Part shown: positions 38,434 through 51,161 of the stretch, one piece after another
How the letters are laid out: the number at the start of each line of letters is the position of its first letter
Position numbering within the stretch: the stretch's first letter is position 1
NCBI GenBank assembly: GCA_905331475.1
Contig: CAJNYU010001862.1
Span: 53,894 to 117,893, forward strand
Reading direction: 5' to 3'
Origin: Rotaria socialis
Taxonomy: Eukaryota; Rotifera; Eurotatoria; Philodinida; Philodinidae
Length of the DNA stretch: 64,000 nt
Made by a program: the position numbers and the translations under genes
The notes under the pieces: model-generated
Seen by the model: only the letters and a program-made list of their open reading frames with translations
The model's database searches: none
What the model was told of the DNA's origin: nothing

Positions 38434-38978
38434 CATATTTAAATCAGAAAAATATCTGACAGTTCCCATTTAAATCAAAAAAATAGTTGACAGTTCCCAT
38501 TTAAATCAGAAAAATATCTGACAGTTCACATTTAAATCAGAAAAATAGTTGACAGTTCACATTTAAACAGGGCTGCCATCTGATGAAGCCCCAAAAGCGG
38601 AAAACTGATGTTAAAAAGCGGAAAATAGCGGAAAGAAAAACAGAAAAAGCGGGGGGAAAAGCGAAAGCTTATATTGTTGCCGATTTGTGGTGCTTCTGAG
38701 AACATTAGGCATTTTTTTCATATTTATTGGATTTCTTTTTATTTCATCTAAGTTTCAAAACATAAAAGAATGATGGCTCACGGTATTTGTGAACAATAAG
38801 AATTGATTCAATAATATCAAATATTATTCTCTACGTAGGTTTGATATGCAACACGTTTTATACGAAAAAGCGGAAAAAAGCGAAACAGCGGGAAAATAGC
38901 AGAAAAAATTGAAAAAGTGGAAGAGGTGGCAACCCTGCATTTAAATCAGAAAAATATCTGACAGATCACATTTACTGT
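38434..38978. repeat. 31-bp minisatellite interrupted by a MITE
   Basis: Units of 31 bp start CATTTAAATCAGAAAAATAT and end GACAGTTCM. Two subtypes (ATCTG and AGTTG at the same place) alternate, giving a 62-bp higher-order period. Four units precede the MITE at 38568 and about one and a quarter follow it. Confidence 0.85.
38568..38937. mobile_element. hAT-like MITE, 370 bp, inside the 31-bp minisatellite
   Basis: Ends CAGGGCTGCCATCT and the complement of AGGTGGCAACCCTG form typical hAT termini. CATTTAAA is duplicated at 38560-38567 and 38938-38945. AAAGCGGAAAA words fill both arms. Confidence 0.9.
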
Positions 38979-39886
38979 TAGCCAAAAAAAAAGAAGAAAA
39001 TACACTAGATACTTAAATACTATTTAAAAAAAAGCAAAACTGAGAAAAAAGTGAAGATATTACATCATTAAATAATTTGTTGAACATCATCTTCGCTTTC
39101 AACATTTACTAAATGTTCGTTATCATTGTGATTATTGGGGGTGGGTGTGTGTAATGAGGAGATTCACCCATCCACATACCTGTGCCGATATTGATGGCAC
39201 GCTTCGACGATTCTCCTTCCTCCTCCTTCTGTTCTCTTTCCGTTGTGCTAATCTTTCTCTCTCCTATCCCTCTCCTATATATACGTGTGTTATTTATGAA
39301 GTTGTTACACTCTGGATATGTGAAGAAGTGAATAAACATCATTGCCCTGAGTGGCGGTAAGCTACTCCACCTCTACCCAGTTTGTCTTAACGTATCAACC
39401 CAAACAGGGTCCCATATTTATCATTACAACACCCACACAGATGGCACCATCGAATGATGGAAAAATCTTCTTTCCTCCCAATACTATGTAAAATTCGTGA
39501 CTGTGATCGTGATCGTGATCGTGATCAAAAATATCAATCACACAGTACACTGGTTACAATCCCTATCATAAAACCTGAAACCGATAACAACTTGAATTTT
39601 ATTTTTGAAAAGTTCAGTTTTTTTCAATTTTTTATTTTATTTTTATCCCAAACTAATTGAAATCATGAATCTGACTATGCGCATGTGCTTTTTAGATGTC
39701 AACTCAAGGATGCTATTCCTGTATAACAGAGAGACTATAATTAAATTTCTATTTAGAAGAATAATGCTACTAGAAGAAAATCTTCAAAAACATCTTGATA
39801 TTAATAGTTAAGTAAGCGCGCTGATTATGATTTTTCCTTTAGATAAACTATAGAGAAGAAAAACACTTTCCCGTTTTATAAAAGCG
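38979..39886. other. Intergenic, upstream of GPCR gene
   Basis: No exon recognised. A (GTGATC)n hexamer repeat of about four copies lies near 39502-39527, and a pyrimidine-rich tract at 39200-39280. Confidence 0.45.
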
Positions 39887-40897
39887 ATGTCAACGAACGA
39901 CACAAACAATATTGTAAGTTATTCATTGGCATATTCGGCCAAGTTCGCAATATTAATTGCATTTGAAATTCCATCAATTTTGGTTTCGATTCTTATCTTT
40001 GCTCATTTTGGTTGGAATCGCCACACTCCTATAAAAGATCACAATCACTCAATACTCGTTCTACTTGCAGTTAATTTTGTTCAAGTGACAACTGATCTTC
40101 CAATGCCGATGCATTTCTTTCACTTGAATGGCATTGTTCAACCACCCACTTCTGCTTATTGTACTTGGTGGGTTTGGTATGAATTTTCCTTAAATACTAT
40201 TAATGGTTGTCTAATGGCATGGATCTCTATTGAACGTCATATACTTATATTTCATAGTGTCTTTCTTAGAAATCTCGGGACTCAAAAGCGAAGATTACTT
40301 CGAATAGTTCCTTTAGTATTATGTATTATTTGGGGACCGATTTATTATTGTATCGTCGTGATTTTTAGTCCGATGTGTGAAAATACAAGATATTTTGATA
40401 GTCTTTTATGTGGTCTGCCCTGTTATTTAATGACAAGCTGGGGCACATTTGATCTTTTCTTTGATGTTATCTCTCCAGTATTGATTATTTCTATTTTCAA
40501 TCTTGCTCTTTTTGTACGAGTTATTAAACAAAGTTTGGTGGTGGTCGGTCGTGTTCAGAATAATTGGCGTAAACAAAGAAAACTGGCTTTACAATTAGGA
40601 ATGATTTCTTTTGCTTATCTTGCTGTTTGGATCCCATTATCTATCGGCCAGCTTGGACAAAACTATATCAATCCAAATTTTCTTCTTGTGCAATCAGACA
40701 CGTTTAATTTTCTTGTGTACTTGGTACCTCTCGTTTTACCAATAGTTTGTCTGATGTCGATGCATGAAGTCATTATAAACTTCAAATCTCGCCTGTTCAG
40801 ACAAAACCGTACAATGGTCATGCCAGTCAATGATTCAACCGGTCAACGGCAAACGAGAAGCTTTGTATTGGCAAAAACCGCGACTTCAAAATTTTGA
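39887..40897 (+). CDS. Rhodopsin-like (class A) G-protein-coupled receptor, intronless, 336 aa
   Basis: One uninterrupted frame with seven hydrophobic segments at about 19-40, 53-75, 95-118, 137-158, 185-210, 235-256 and 270-290. SIERH (114-118) stands in place of the DRY motif at the end of TM3. A conserved-type Cys at 92 before TM3 could pair with one in the Cys-rich second extracellular loop (CENTRYFDSLLCGLPC). The TM6 stretch has FAYLAVWIP. TM7 has LPIVCLM rather than a plain NPxxY. The short N terminus carries NDTNN but no signal peptide. Single-exon, lineage-expanded class A receptors of this look are common in rotifer-like genomes. Ligand and G protein are unknown. Confidence 0.85.
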   Translation: MSTNDTNNIVSYSLAYSAKFAILIAFEIPSILVSILIFAHFGWNRHTPIKDHNHSILVLLAVNFVQVTTDLPMPMHFFHLNGIVQPPTSAYCTWWVWYEFSLNTINGCLMAWISIERHILIFHSVFLRNLGTQKRRLLRIVPLVLCIIWGPIYYCIVVIFSPMCENTRYFDSLLCGLPCYLMTSWGTFDLFFDVISPVLIISIFNLALFVRVIKQSLVVVGRVQNNWRKQRKLALQLGMISFAYLAVWIPLSIGQLGQNYINPNFLLVQSDTFNFLVYLVPLVLPIVCLMSMHEVIINFKSRLFRQNRTMVMPVNDSTGQRQTRSFVLAKTATSKF

Positions 40898-41149
40898 CAT
40901 CTTCATTTTGACTTAAGACTTAACTCTGTGCAATAGTTTGTCAGTGTAGCAATAATAATACAGCTTATCATGAATAAAAGTGACAACATAATCTCAAATA
41001 TAATTTAAATACATACATACATACATATATATATATATATGTATCTAAAAAGTTAAGATACAAAAAGAGAATGTTTCTAACAAAGATCGGTTTCACTGCA
41101 TTGTCTACTGGGTTGTTGAGAAAATCAAAACGAAGATTTTTCTTTAATT
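40898..41149. other. Short spacer between convergent GPCR and TRPM genes
   Basis: The GPCR (+) and TRPM (-) genes converge. ATACATACATACATATATAT microsatellite lies at about 41011-41040, and AATAAA at about 40973. Confidence 0.6.
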
Positions 41150-44100
41150 TCAGTCATCAGGTGAAAACCATTGTTGATCATAATTCTATAAGAAAGGATA
41201 ATTAAATAAGGAAAATATGTTGAAAAAAGAACTTACTAATACTTGATTATTAGTATTAATATTATGTATTCGTTCTTTCAAATCAATTAGTCTTTAAAAA
41301 GAAATTGCAATTGTAATAAGAAAAGAAAGAAAAGAAGGATATAAATCTTACTTTTGTTCAATATTTTGTAATGCAACTTCAACTTGATCTTTCTTTCCAT
41401 GCTGTAATGAATAACTCCAATAGTCACCAGCTATTGCACTTTCACGCTGCATTGCATCGCTAACTATTATTGCAAAAAGAAATGATATTTTTTTTATGTC
41501 TTGAAATTATCAGTTATTGAAATGGTTTCCTCGAGAATAAGAAATACTGTCACGATCAAGAAATTGACCATTCGAAGAAAATGTGAAAATCCAAGAAACT
41601 CACGAAATCTTGATATTTCAAATAGCAAGTACCAAAGACGAAAAATTTTGCACGCTATCGATTAGACGCACGTCTCGTTATCCTCTTAACGATTTTCTGC
41701 ACTGAAATGTCAAACAAGGGCAAATTAAAGTTGAAAAAGAAAAAGAAAAAGAAAATATATCTATTTATATTTATTTTATATAATAAATTATTGCATCTAA
41801 AAATATTGTTGTATTTGACAACAACGTCCAATGCCGCCTAAACGACGCGGAGGTAATCGAGGACGAAGAAAAGGTGTTCATTTACAGGATAATTCAAACT
41901 CAAGGATAGATACACCAATCATCATTACACCACAAGGACCAGTAGATGAAGTTGAGCAACGTAAAAAGATAAATATACAATCTGAATTTAGAATTGCACC
42001 ATTGATTGTCGAAGTAGAGTCACTCACAAAAGTCAAAATAAGTCAACTCATCAAAACACATCTGCCAGGTGTTATAGTTTTAAATATTCAAGTTAATCGA
42101 CCAAATACATACACTCTCTATTCAAACGACGTTAAATCATTCAATCGACTTCTGAATGAATTATCATCGATTATTCAAATCAATGAAAAACAATGTTCTT
42201 CTGTTTATATTCTGCGTTCTATTCAAAGAATAATGGAAAATAACAAAGAAGCATTCATCAAGAGGGTTGACTTAGAAATAGTGGATGATGATATCAAGCG
42301 AACATTAGATGAACAAGGGTTTAAATATGAAAAAATTAAGCGATTGTTGAACAAAGATAAAATACCAACGAAAACAATCAAAATCACCTTCATTGATTCA
42401 ACAAATAGAGATTTATTTGTCAAACTTGGAATGCAAATTGATTCCATGCATTTTATTGCTGAACCAGCAAATCATAATAATAAACCTTCACAATGCTACA
42501 AGTGTTTTAAATACGATCATATAACCAAATACTGCAAAGCTGATAGTCAAATATGTTCCAAATGTGGAGATGCGAATCATACATATGATGCTTGTCATAA
42601 CAGTAGTCAAAAATCCTATATGCTGTAACTGCAAAGGACACCATGTAGCAACGTCTCCTGACTGCCCAAAATATAAAGAACATCAACAAAAGATACAGAA
42701 AACAATCGAACAATATTCATCATCAACGAAACCGACAAATCAAATCCAACCTGGCTATAATTGGAATAGTAATGAAGATTTTCCTATTTTGAAAACTACC
42801 GATAGAATTGAAGAAACACGAATTATTGAATTACTTACTGAAAAAATTATGTCAATTGTTGAACAAGCAACACAAAGGATTTTTCAAACTCTCAATCAAA
42901 GATTTGAAATACTAACGAATAGAATCAACAAGAAATTCAATATGGAGATTGAAGAAATTATCACTGAAAGAGAATATAATCAACAAGAAAGCAAAATCAA
43001 TAAAAAGAAAATTAACAACCAATATCAAGAATTAAAGCAAATAACCAAATAAAATCAAGATGAAAATGATGAATCTATCACAACACCATCTAATCGAATC
43101 AAAAGAAAATACATCTCACCAACTAATTTTTCAGAAAAGCAAGCAAATACAAAAAAAGATTCTAGAAATAAATATGACAGTGATATCGATGATTTTATCA
43201 ACCAAAAGATTGATTAAAATTATGCACTGCAACGTTACGTCAATTAAAAAACATAAAGAAGAAATATGTGCGCGCTTTAATAAATTTGATATACTTTCAA
43301 TCAACGAGACCAATCTCAAACCAGATAATCTTTTTTCCCTCCCAGGTTATAAAATCTTTAGAAACGATAGACCGGATAGACAAGGAGGTGGAGTACTACT
43401 TGCCTTACGCAACAATCTAATATGTCATGAAAAATTAAACAAGACAATTGAAAACAATGAAGGAATTGCAGTTCAAATAGAAACACCACTTGGACACCTT
43501 CTCATAGCTTCTATTTATATTCCACCTAATGTGAGAATCCATCATGAACTCTTAAATCAGATATACAACTTAAATAACAATTGCCTTATTCTTGGAGATC
43601 TAAATGCTTCGCTTCAATCTATGGGATCAAGAAGAACAAATGTAAAAGATCGTCAACTACAACAAGTTCCCAACAAGTTCTTGATGATGGTTTTCTTCAA
43701 TGCATTGATAATGATCTCACTACCTATGCAAGAAACAACTATGAAGAAAAAATCGATTGGATTCTTGCAAGTCAACCTACCATTCTATTTATTGACAATG
43801 TCGAAACAGAAACACCACTCGGCCTTAAAGAAGACCACAAACCGTTAACATTTAATTTGAATATGACAGCTGATAATAAACCATCTTCTCCTAGATTATC
43901 CTTCAATTTCAAATCAGCAAATTGGCAGTTGTATCGGAAAACATTAAATGAACTACTAACGTAAGTAATATCGATAGAACAAAATCAATCACAACAGTTC
44001 AAGAGATTGAATCTTACGCAACAACACTTACCGAATGTATCTTTAATACAACGAAATTATCAATACCACCTACAAATGAAAGGTTGACAAATTTTCCAAT

Positions 44101-47100
44101 TTCTATAAAAACAAAACACCTTATTGATCGTAAGCATCGAGCTTACAGAAGATGGAGAAAAACAACGAATGAAAACGACAAAAAGGAATATTACAAGAGT
44201 AGAGAACTTCTAACAAATGCTCTCCGAAATGATCGAATTGAAAAAATGAATCAAATCATGTCATCTTTAAGCGGAAGCAAGATGTGCTCTGATAAAGTAT
44301 GGGGAACTGTCCGCAAATTTCATAACAAAAGAGCAAAACAATCTCACTCAGCCGATCTAATTTACCAAAATATAACTAGCAACAGCGATCACGACAAGGT
44401 CAATTTGTTTGCGTCATATTTTGAAAATGAAATATTTGTTGAGAAGCCCGATCATCTACCATTCCATAATCAAGTTAGAAAAAAGGTCGACCGAATCAAA
44501 AGAATATTAAAAGGGCCAGTCAATAGAATCTTAACATCTCCAATAACTATCAAAGAAATAAAAACAATTCTAAAACAGTTCCCAAACAGTTCACCCGGTC
44601 CTGATTCCATACACAATCGTTGTCTTAAAAATTATACAGCATTACTATTTCAACATCTTGAAAAGATATACAACTCTATCATAGATATTGGACATATTCC
44701 AAATATTTGGAAAAACACCAACATCATTCTTTTACTTAAAAAGAAAAAAGATAAAAAGCAACCATCAAGCTATCGTCCAATCAGCTTTCTAAGTTGTATA
44801 GGAAAAATTCTAGAGAAAATCATCAAACAACGGATGGCAAAAGAATTAAACGAAAGAAAAATTCTTCCTATACATCAAGCGGGGTTTCGAGAACACAAAA
44901 GTACAATGTATAATATCTACCGCCTCGAAAGATTTGCACATGAACACCTAGATAAACGACAACATGCAGCAGTAATTTTTTTCGATGTCAAAGCAGCATT
45001 TGATACCGTTTGGTTTGACGCATTGATTTACAAGCTATACGATCTGCGTTTACCAAGTTATTTAATTCGATATATTGTATCATTTCTCGATAATCGGACT
45101 GCTTCAATAGAAATAGAAAATAGTCTATCAAAACCGTTCTTATTGAGAAGTGGAACACCACAAGGGTCACCATTATCTCCTTTGTTATATATACTATATA
45201 CGAGTGATTCAATGAATTGTATTCATCAACATACTGAACATGGACTATTTGCTGATGACACAGCATTATGGGCGTCATCGAATACCATTACAAATCTTAA
45301 AAACCGACTTCAATCATCAATAAATGAATTCCAAAATTAGTGTAACGCGTGGAAATTAACAATTCAACCTAGCAAAACCGAACTACTACATTTCAGTCAG
45401 CATCCACGAAAAAAATACAAGAATGAATTAGAAATGGAAACTGAAGGATTTATTATAAAACCAGTTTTTTCATCAAGATAGCTGGGCATTATTTTTGATC
45501 ATAAACTTAACTGGAGATCTTACGTGAATCACATAGAAACCAAAGTAGCATCAAGAATTAACCTTCTTCAATTTTTGGCCAAATTGAACCCAAACGCTAA
45601 TCTGAACACAATGTTAATATTATACAAATCCTTAGTTCGATCAATTATTGCATACGGATCGCCTATTCTACTTACAGCAAATCAAAAGATTTGGACCCGC
45701 TTACAAATAATACAAAATAAGGCCTTAAGGGCAACACTAGGATTACCGATATATACATCGACAGAATATATACATAAGATAGGAAATATTCCCGAAATTA
45801 AGACATATTCGATAACACTTCTTCAAAAAGCAATTACTCGAGCTAGAACCAACAGCGACAAAATTTCTGAAGAAAATTTACTACGAATTCAACTACAAAT
45901 GGACACCACATAGTATTCTACCCAATTCTAATCAAAACTTTTCCCATTAGGGCATAAGACTGATGTCAAGACTCCTAAACCTTTCTATGATCCTAAATTT
46001 CCTTCATTCTCCGTATTTTTCCCTTTTTTTCCATCGTTGTTTTTCCATTTCTCTCTCTGTTTTTCTCCTCCGTTCTTTTTCCTGTGCAGATCTGTTTACT
46101 TATGATGATAATTAAATAAATCGTTGTAAAAAAAAATAGTACCAAAGAATACAGTGAAGATCAAGCAATTCGAGCAATTGACGTATTCTACTGAATATCA
46201 TATAGAAAATAAAGCATCTATCTGTAGATTCTAGATAGGTGACATGCTGTTAATGTCCTTGTGTGACATTCGTATCGAGGGTGGTGTCGTCCGTATCGTT
46301 CTGTCAAACCCCTTCATATTTTCTTGATTGTCGGTCGATAGTACTTGCTTTTTTTAGATAACAATATTTCGAAAAATTATGTATTTCTTTGAATTCCTAA
46401 TATTCTGGATAGATCTTAGCTATTATATTACTCAGTATTTTCTATCTACTTTACTTACTCTTAAATTCTTCTCGTATATTAGCTTCATTTAATTCAACAG
46501 AATCCATTACTAAAGTTTCATTCGCATCTGTGAAATGAAGAAAACAAAAATTATCGTTATAATCAACAAATCGTCACTATAAAAATATTACTTTGTTTTT
46601 TTTCACGATGATATTGAATTCTTCCGGCCAGGTATCGAATACTGATATATAGATAATATAGAGGCGTGAACGGCGGTGGAATCGGAGGTTTCTGTTTATA
46701 TTCACAAACAAGTAAGAACCGTTGATAACGCCATATACGATAAGATTGCTGCGCAACAGTTTGTATTGTAACACTTAAAACAAACAAAAACAAGAAACAA
46801 GTTTAAATTAAATTTTTTAGAACATTTTTTTCATACTTAAATAAAGCCACGAGTACATTAAGAAGAAGTACATTCGCAATGGCAACAAATATTATAGCCA
46901 ACACAAAAGCTACATGAGAATATGCATCCGAACCATCTAGAAAAAGGAACTATGTGACAATGAGAAATATTGAATAATGGTTATTCTAACTGATAGGGTC
47001 AACTTGTCCGAAAATTTTCCAAATGCCATAATTTGTAACATCACGTAATATTTGCCATGTCCACAAACCGCTTCCTTTACCGGATACTGTTACATTGGCT

Positions 47101-50100
47101 AGAGCTCCATTATCAGCATAATACCATTGGACTTGATCATTTGTAGTGATTAATGCCCACGATGTAATTGAAAATCCCATTAAGAATACAAAAATAAAGC
47201 AAACGAAAAAGAGAAGATCTTTCATCTATAGACAAAAATGAAAAAGAAATGATGAATAAATCGAGAGACAATATTTGTCACTAACTGTATTTAAAATCAT
47301 AACCAATTTCGGCCCTAATTTTTCAAAAGCGGCGAATAGGTTTAATGTACGAATGTACCAAAGTATTAAAGCAACTCCTAAGAATATTCTAAAATACATA
47401 TCCCTATTGAAAAGAATATCTTTCATAAATCAACTTACTTTGATGCAACAAAAACGGCTTCCTGAACAAAAAATCGTGTAATAAAACCAATAAGATATAT
47501 AATAATAGCGGCAATATCAATAATATTCCATATTTCCGCTAAATATTCTCTTCTTGAGCTCATAAAAATATACTAAAATAAATAATTCAATGTATGTATT
47601 TATCTAATACAGACTAATATTATTACTTGGCGAATTTCTTCAATAATTAAACTCCACGTACAAATATGAAGAATTATTTCAGTTATCGGGATGTATAAAT
47701 TGCTGTAGCCAGATCGTCGTTCATTATAGATATTTAAAGGAAAATAATCAACAAGAAGAACATAGCTGAATAAAGCCAAAAATATAGCAAAGAATATCTA
47801 ATCAAGAAAAATAAAAAAAAAATAGATGACTACAAAGATCTACAAAGAACCAGATGAATCATTACTGTATAATAGTAAAACCGTACAATAGGTGCTCGAT
47901 AGAAATATCCTAGCTTTGCTGTCCATGGAACAGGTTTCCTCCTCTTTGGTTGTCTACATGTTAAAAAAAATCTGCATACACAACTCAATAGGATAATTAT
48001 TATATTCTTACCCGACACCATCTTTTGTCATAGCCGTTTCAGAGACTCTTGAATAATCTATAACAGTTGCGGCAATCTTCAATAAAATGATCAATAGAAT
48101 CATGCATTCTATTTTTATTTTCTACATACGTATCGATGCTTTTGTATATAAGGTAAAAAGAGGCAAAATATTGGAATTAAAGGAATAAACAATGAACAAA
48201 GAAAAACCTAAAACAACGAAAGTAAAATATCTGTTTTTAAACTTCTTCATATCTTCTATATTTACTCTAAACGTAATAGAATTTCGCTTGTAATTGATAT
48301 GTCCAAACCTATAAATTCAAACTTTCATTCGATTTGTTGACAAAATAAAAATCTAAAAATGCTACCATTCATTATCAAGATATCTTTGGACACATTTCGA
48401 TGCAAGAAATATTCTACAATCAGCTTTGCGAGCTAATGATAATGGATCAACATCATCAAATGCGACAGCAGAATGTTTCAACAGATCAACAGCAAAATGT
48501 TCATCATTATCAAAACATCGATCAATAATTGACATAGAATGCATATCAAATTGACTAGTGAATATAAAAACAGTCATTCTAATCAATGAAAAATATTAAA
48601 CTTAATTACTTGGCATTTTCTTCATATTGCTGTTGTATATCTAAATCGAGTGTTAATCTTGCTGCTCGTCGGTAGATTAGAGCACCAAATAATGGTGCCA
48701 TTGATGGATTCTAGGAAGAAAACAATAAAATCTCTTGTACTAATCAATGATGATTATCTTTGGAGTACGATCGTAGTCAACTTCTACAAGAAACGGAACA
48801 TTTAAAAAACTGAATGCATCCGATCTTCATGAGTGGCAAGCTAATTGATTTCATGATATGACTTATTGAATTATTTAAATCTTACCCAAGTTTTCGAACA
48901 AAGATATGTTGCAAGTTCAAATCGATCAAGAAAAACAGCCCATAAAAATAGATCTTGTCGAGCACGTTTACCTAACGGAGTATCATCATTTAATTGTGAT
49001 AAATTATTCTTTTTCGAATCAAGCTACAAAGATATTTAGAGTTTAATCCACAGATCACTTTGTTTCATACCGTAACCGAATGAAAATAATCATTATAGAA
49101 ATCGTCTTTTGACCACGCGGCACCTTTTCCTTTATTCTTAATTGGTAACCGATCACTATTCTACCAAAGAAAAAAAGATTTTTCGGTAAAATAAATTTGA
49201 TCGAGGTTTAAATTGAATATACCAATGTTGTTGTATATAACTGTTTAAGATCTCCATTCGTTAACTTTTCAAGTGATGTACCGAATTCAATCAGTAATTC
49301 AACAAAATCAACATATCCACGACGAAGTGCATCGACAAGAGCGCGACTAAGATCTTCTTCCTTCCATTTGGATATAGTTTTATCAGTAAGAAGATATTTG
49401 TGAGCATAACCGAATTTATGCCATGCCTAAATAGATATAAAATGAATGATTTAATTTAAATAATTTTCATCTTAAATTACTATGGCTAATTTAAGTTCCA
49501 TTGTTCGTCGATGTTGTTCATTGGAATCACCAGAAAATTTCGCAGCTGGAATGAAGAAGATTTTCAAAAAAAAGTGTTTAATGAAAAACCATGTACCGTT
49601 AAATAACGATTCTAGAATAGCATCTTCAAGATTTCCACGATGGCGTTTACTATCGAATTTGAAAATTGTCACAAGTTTTCTACGTTCATTTAATATTCTA
49701 CATAAATCGTTTTTAACTTCATCAAGGCCTGCTATATCGGTTCGTTTAGCTAAACTTTATTAATGAATAAACACACAATGATTATAGGGGGAAAACGTGT
49801 AATATTCAAACTTACATTGCATGAACTTCTGTATCCTTTGAACTACCTTTAACAAAGCCAGTTTGAGGACGTGACGGATGAGTACTAGTGACAGCAATAT
49901 CCCCTTCGGAATAGCAAGCATGTAATTCAGCAACAAGATCAGCAGCACGACCTGAATCCTACAAAACAATGAAATTCGTATTTTGAAGTTTTCGATGACC
50001 TTGTGTTTCTTTCTTCATACTTTAATAACAACAACTGGTGTATCCGATTCAAGTGCTTGACATATTGTTCGAATTGATGATGGACCACCTTCAACCAAAA

Positions 50101-51161
50101 CCATAACAATAGGTATAACTGTTTCTATTGCTCCTTCTGAAGTAGTTGCTAGATTAATATTCCGCGAATATTTTTCAATTTCCGCTCGTAATGGAAGAAC
50201 CGTATCAGCATTTGTTTGTCCATCATCAAATAGTAAAAAATGTGTATGATTTGGTTCTAAGTCACAGCGTTTCTTTTGTTTTTCTTTGACAACATAATTT
50301 CGAACATGATATTGATCACCTATATCCTAAATTTAGTAAAAAGTAAAAAAGAATATGGCTTTTGTTTTCTTTTTCAAAACAATTCGTCAACTAACCACAC
50401 GAACCGAGTGTGCCACTTGACTGTGAAGATGTCTCGTAAATGAACGTGGTGCTTTTAAAGAGCTCAAATTGGAAGGAAAGATTTTATGTTGATCATCGAG
50501 TTGATCGTTTCCCGCCGTATAACCCCAACTAGCAATACCAATACATGGGACATCAGGTCCTTGTTTTCGATTTTTATATCTATAATTGCTAAGAGCATCG
50601 CCTACTTCTTTTACGACACCAGTATTTGTTCCAGCTGTAATTAACCATGCATCTATTTAATTAGAACTTACAATAAATTATTAAATTGAATATTACAATA
50701 TTAATTACTTGTAGTAATAGCAGCAGAAACAAGGCCACTTTGAAAAATTTTTCTAAGGCGTGCTGACATATCACAATTCTTTGCTCCACCAGTAACAGAT
50801 ATAATTAGGTCAGGTTTTGGTAATTTCCAAGCTTCTTGCATAAATTTAACAACTATTTCAGCATTTATTTCAAGACTTAGTCGAACATATTGTGAAAGGC
50901 GTGATGTCGTATCGAGTTGATTATCGTCAAATTTCATAAAACCATACTGTTGAGTCAGTGTATACGGCCTGTTCGAAAATAAAAATTTATCCATTTTTTT
51001 ATGTAAGAAAATACTTTTGTACACTTACGGATCATTTCCAAAAATTTTGAATTTTTCAATTGCCTAAAAAATTTTGGAAAAAAATCAGATTGAATTTTAT
51101 TAACTTATGAATTAATTACCATATGGACATTTTTCATTTGTTGAGCGATGTCGTCAGCCAT
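41150..51161 (-). CDS. TRPM-family cation channel, 27 exons, 1170 aa
   Basis: Exons on the complement: 51161-51120, 51063-51029, 50968-50709, 50652-50396, 50326-50021, 49958-49816, 49754-49597, 49545-49481, 49426-49223, 49160-49071, 49023-48886, 48710-48610, 48578-48366, 48308-48266, 48207-48130, 48076-48012, 47953-47851, 47797-47627, 47572-47439, 47403-47286, 47225-46991, 46936-46837, 46773-46592, 46527-46459, 41463-41352, 41291-41237, 41185-41150. All are GT-AG and the phases fit to the stop. The N-terminal melastatin region (about 1-560) shows YVRLSLEINAEIVVKFMQEA, ISVTGGAKN, LITAGTNTGVVKEVGDAL and DSGRAADLVAEL. S1-S4 follow from about 750 (YRAPIVRFYYYT), with a pore-loop IFGQVD at about 979-984, S6 ANVLLLNVLVALF, and a TRP box WRYQRFLL at 1034. 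A short predicted coiled coil ends the protein. There is no alpha-kinase or NUDT9-like domain. Family members pass cations across the plasma membrane; the gating stimulus here is unknown. Confidence 0.93.
41628..41638. repeat. Left target-site duplication of LINE A
   Basis: AGTACCAAAGA, identical to the copy at 46138-46148. Confidence 0.9.
41831..43052 (+). pseudogene. LINE A ORF1 (nucleic-acid-binding, three zinc knuckles), one frameshift
   Basis: Basic N terminus (PPKRRGGNRGRRKG), a central region resembling an RRM-like fold, then CYKCFKYDHITKYC and CSKCGDANHTYDAC, both CX2CX4HX4C knuckles, and a third variant CCNCKGHHVATSPDC after a frameshift near 42600. The C-terminal part is Gln/Glu/Lys-rich and may be a coiled coil. 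ORF1 proteins of this type coat the element RNA. One frame change is needed to join the two parts. Confidence 0.85.
43060..45913 (+). pseudogene. LINE A ORF2 (endonuclease plus reverse transcriptase), frameshifted
   Basis: The endonuclease starts about 43205 (IMHCNVTSIKKHKEEI), with SINETNLK, NDRPDRQGGGVLLALR, LILGDLNA and, after a frameshift near 43650, EDHKPLTFNL. A further frameshift lies between 43964 and 44084. The RT shows SSPGPDSIHN, YRPISFLSCIGKILEKII, QAGFREHKS, DVKAAFDTVW, GTPQGSPLSPLL and the catalytic FADD at 45248-45259. In-frame stops lie at 45338-45340 and 45479-45481, after which reading continues to 45913. The domain order is that of jockey-like LINEs. Confidence 0.9.
46138..46148. 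repeat. Right target-site duplication of LINE A
   Basis: AGTACCAAAGA directly after the A tail. Confidence 0.9.
49546..49596 (-). other. 51-bp frame-preserving TRPM intron
   Basis: This stretch has GTACAT at the donor and a polypyrimidine tract with TTCCAG at the acceptor. It contains no in-frame stop and its length is a multiple of three. Removing it restores the TRPM pattern LESLFNGAAKFSGDSNEQ; keeping it adds 17 mostly hydrophobic residues. Confidence 0.65.

Larger units (their letters stand above)
41639..46137 (+). mobile_element. LINE A: near-complete APE-type non-LTR retrotransposon, 4.5 kb
   Basis: Perfect 11-bp duplications AGTACCAAAGA flank it (41628-41638, 46138-46148). It ends in a short A tail (GTAAAAAAAAAT) after a CT-rich 3' UTR. 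It contains ORF1 with zinc knuckles and ORF2 with endonuclease and RT, i.e. jockey-like organisation. It is full length by structure but has frameshifts and stops, so it is dead as read. It is antisense to the TRPM host gene. Confidence 0.92.
41464..46458 (-). other. TRPM intron enlarged to 5 kb by a LINE
   Basis: Most TRPM introns are about 50-130 bp; this one is 4995 bp. Removing LINE A and one copy of its target duplication leaves about 485 bp. The flanking exons keep their splice signals (donor GTAAGTAAAG at 46458, acceptor AATAG ending at 41464) and splice in phase. The gene is therefore probably intact despite the insertion. Confidence 0.8.

Noticed and set aside
38434..38978. CRISPR-like alternation of repeats
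   Set aside because: Units are contiguous without unique spacers; it is a minisatellite interrupted by a MITE, in eukaryotic DNA.
42223..42447. Minus-strand frame in LINE ORF1
   Set aside because: Antisense shadow of the ORF1 coding sequence.
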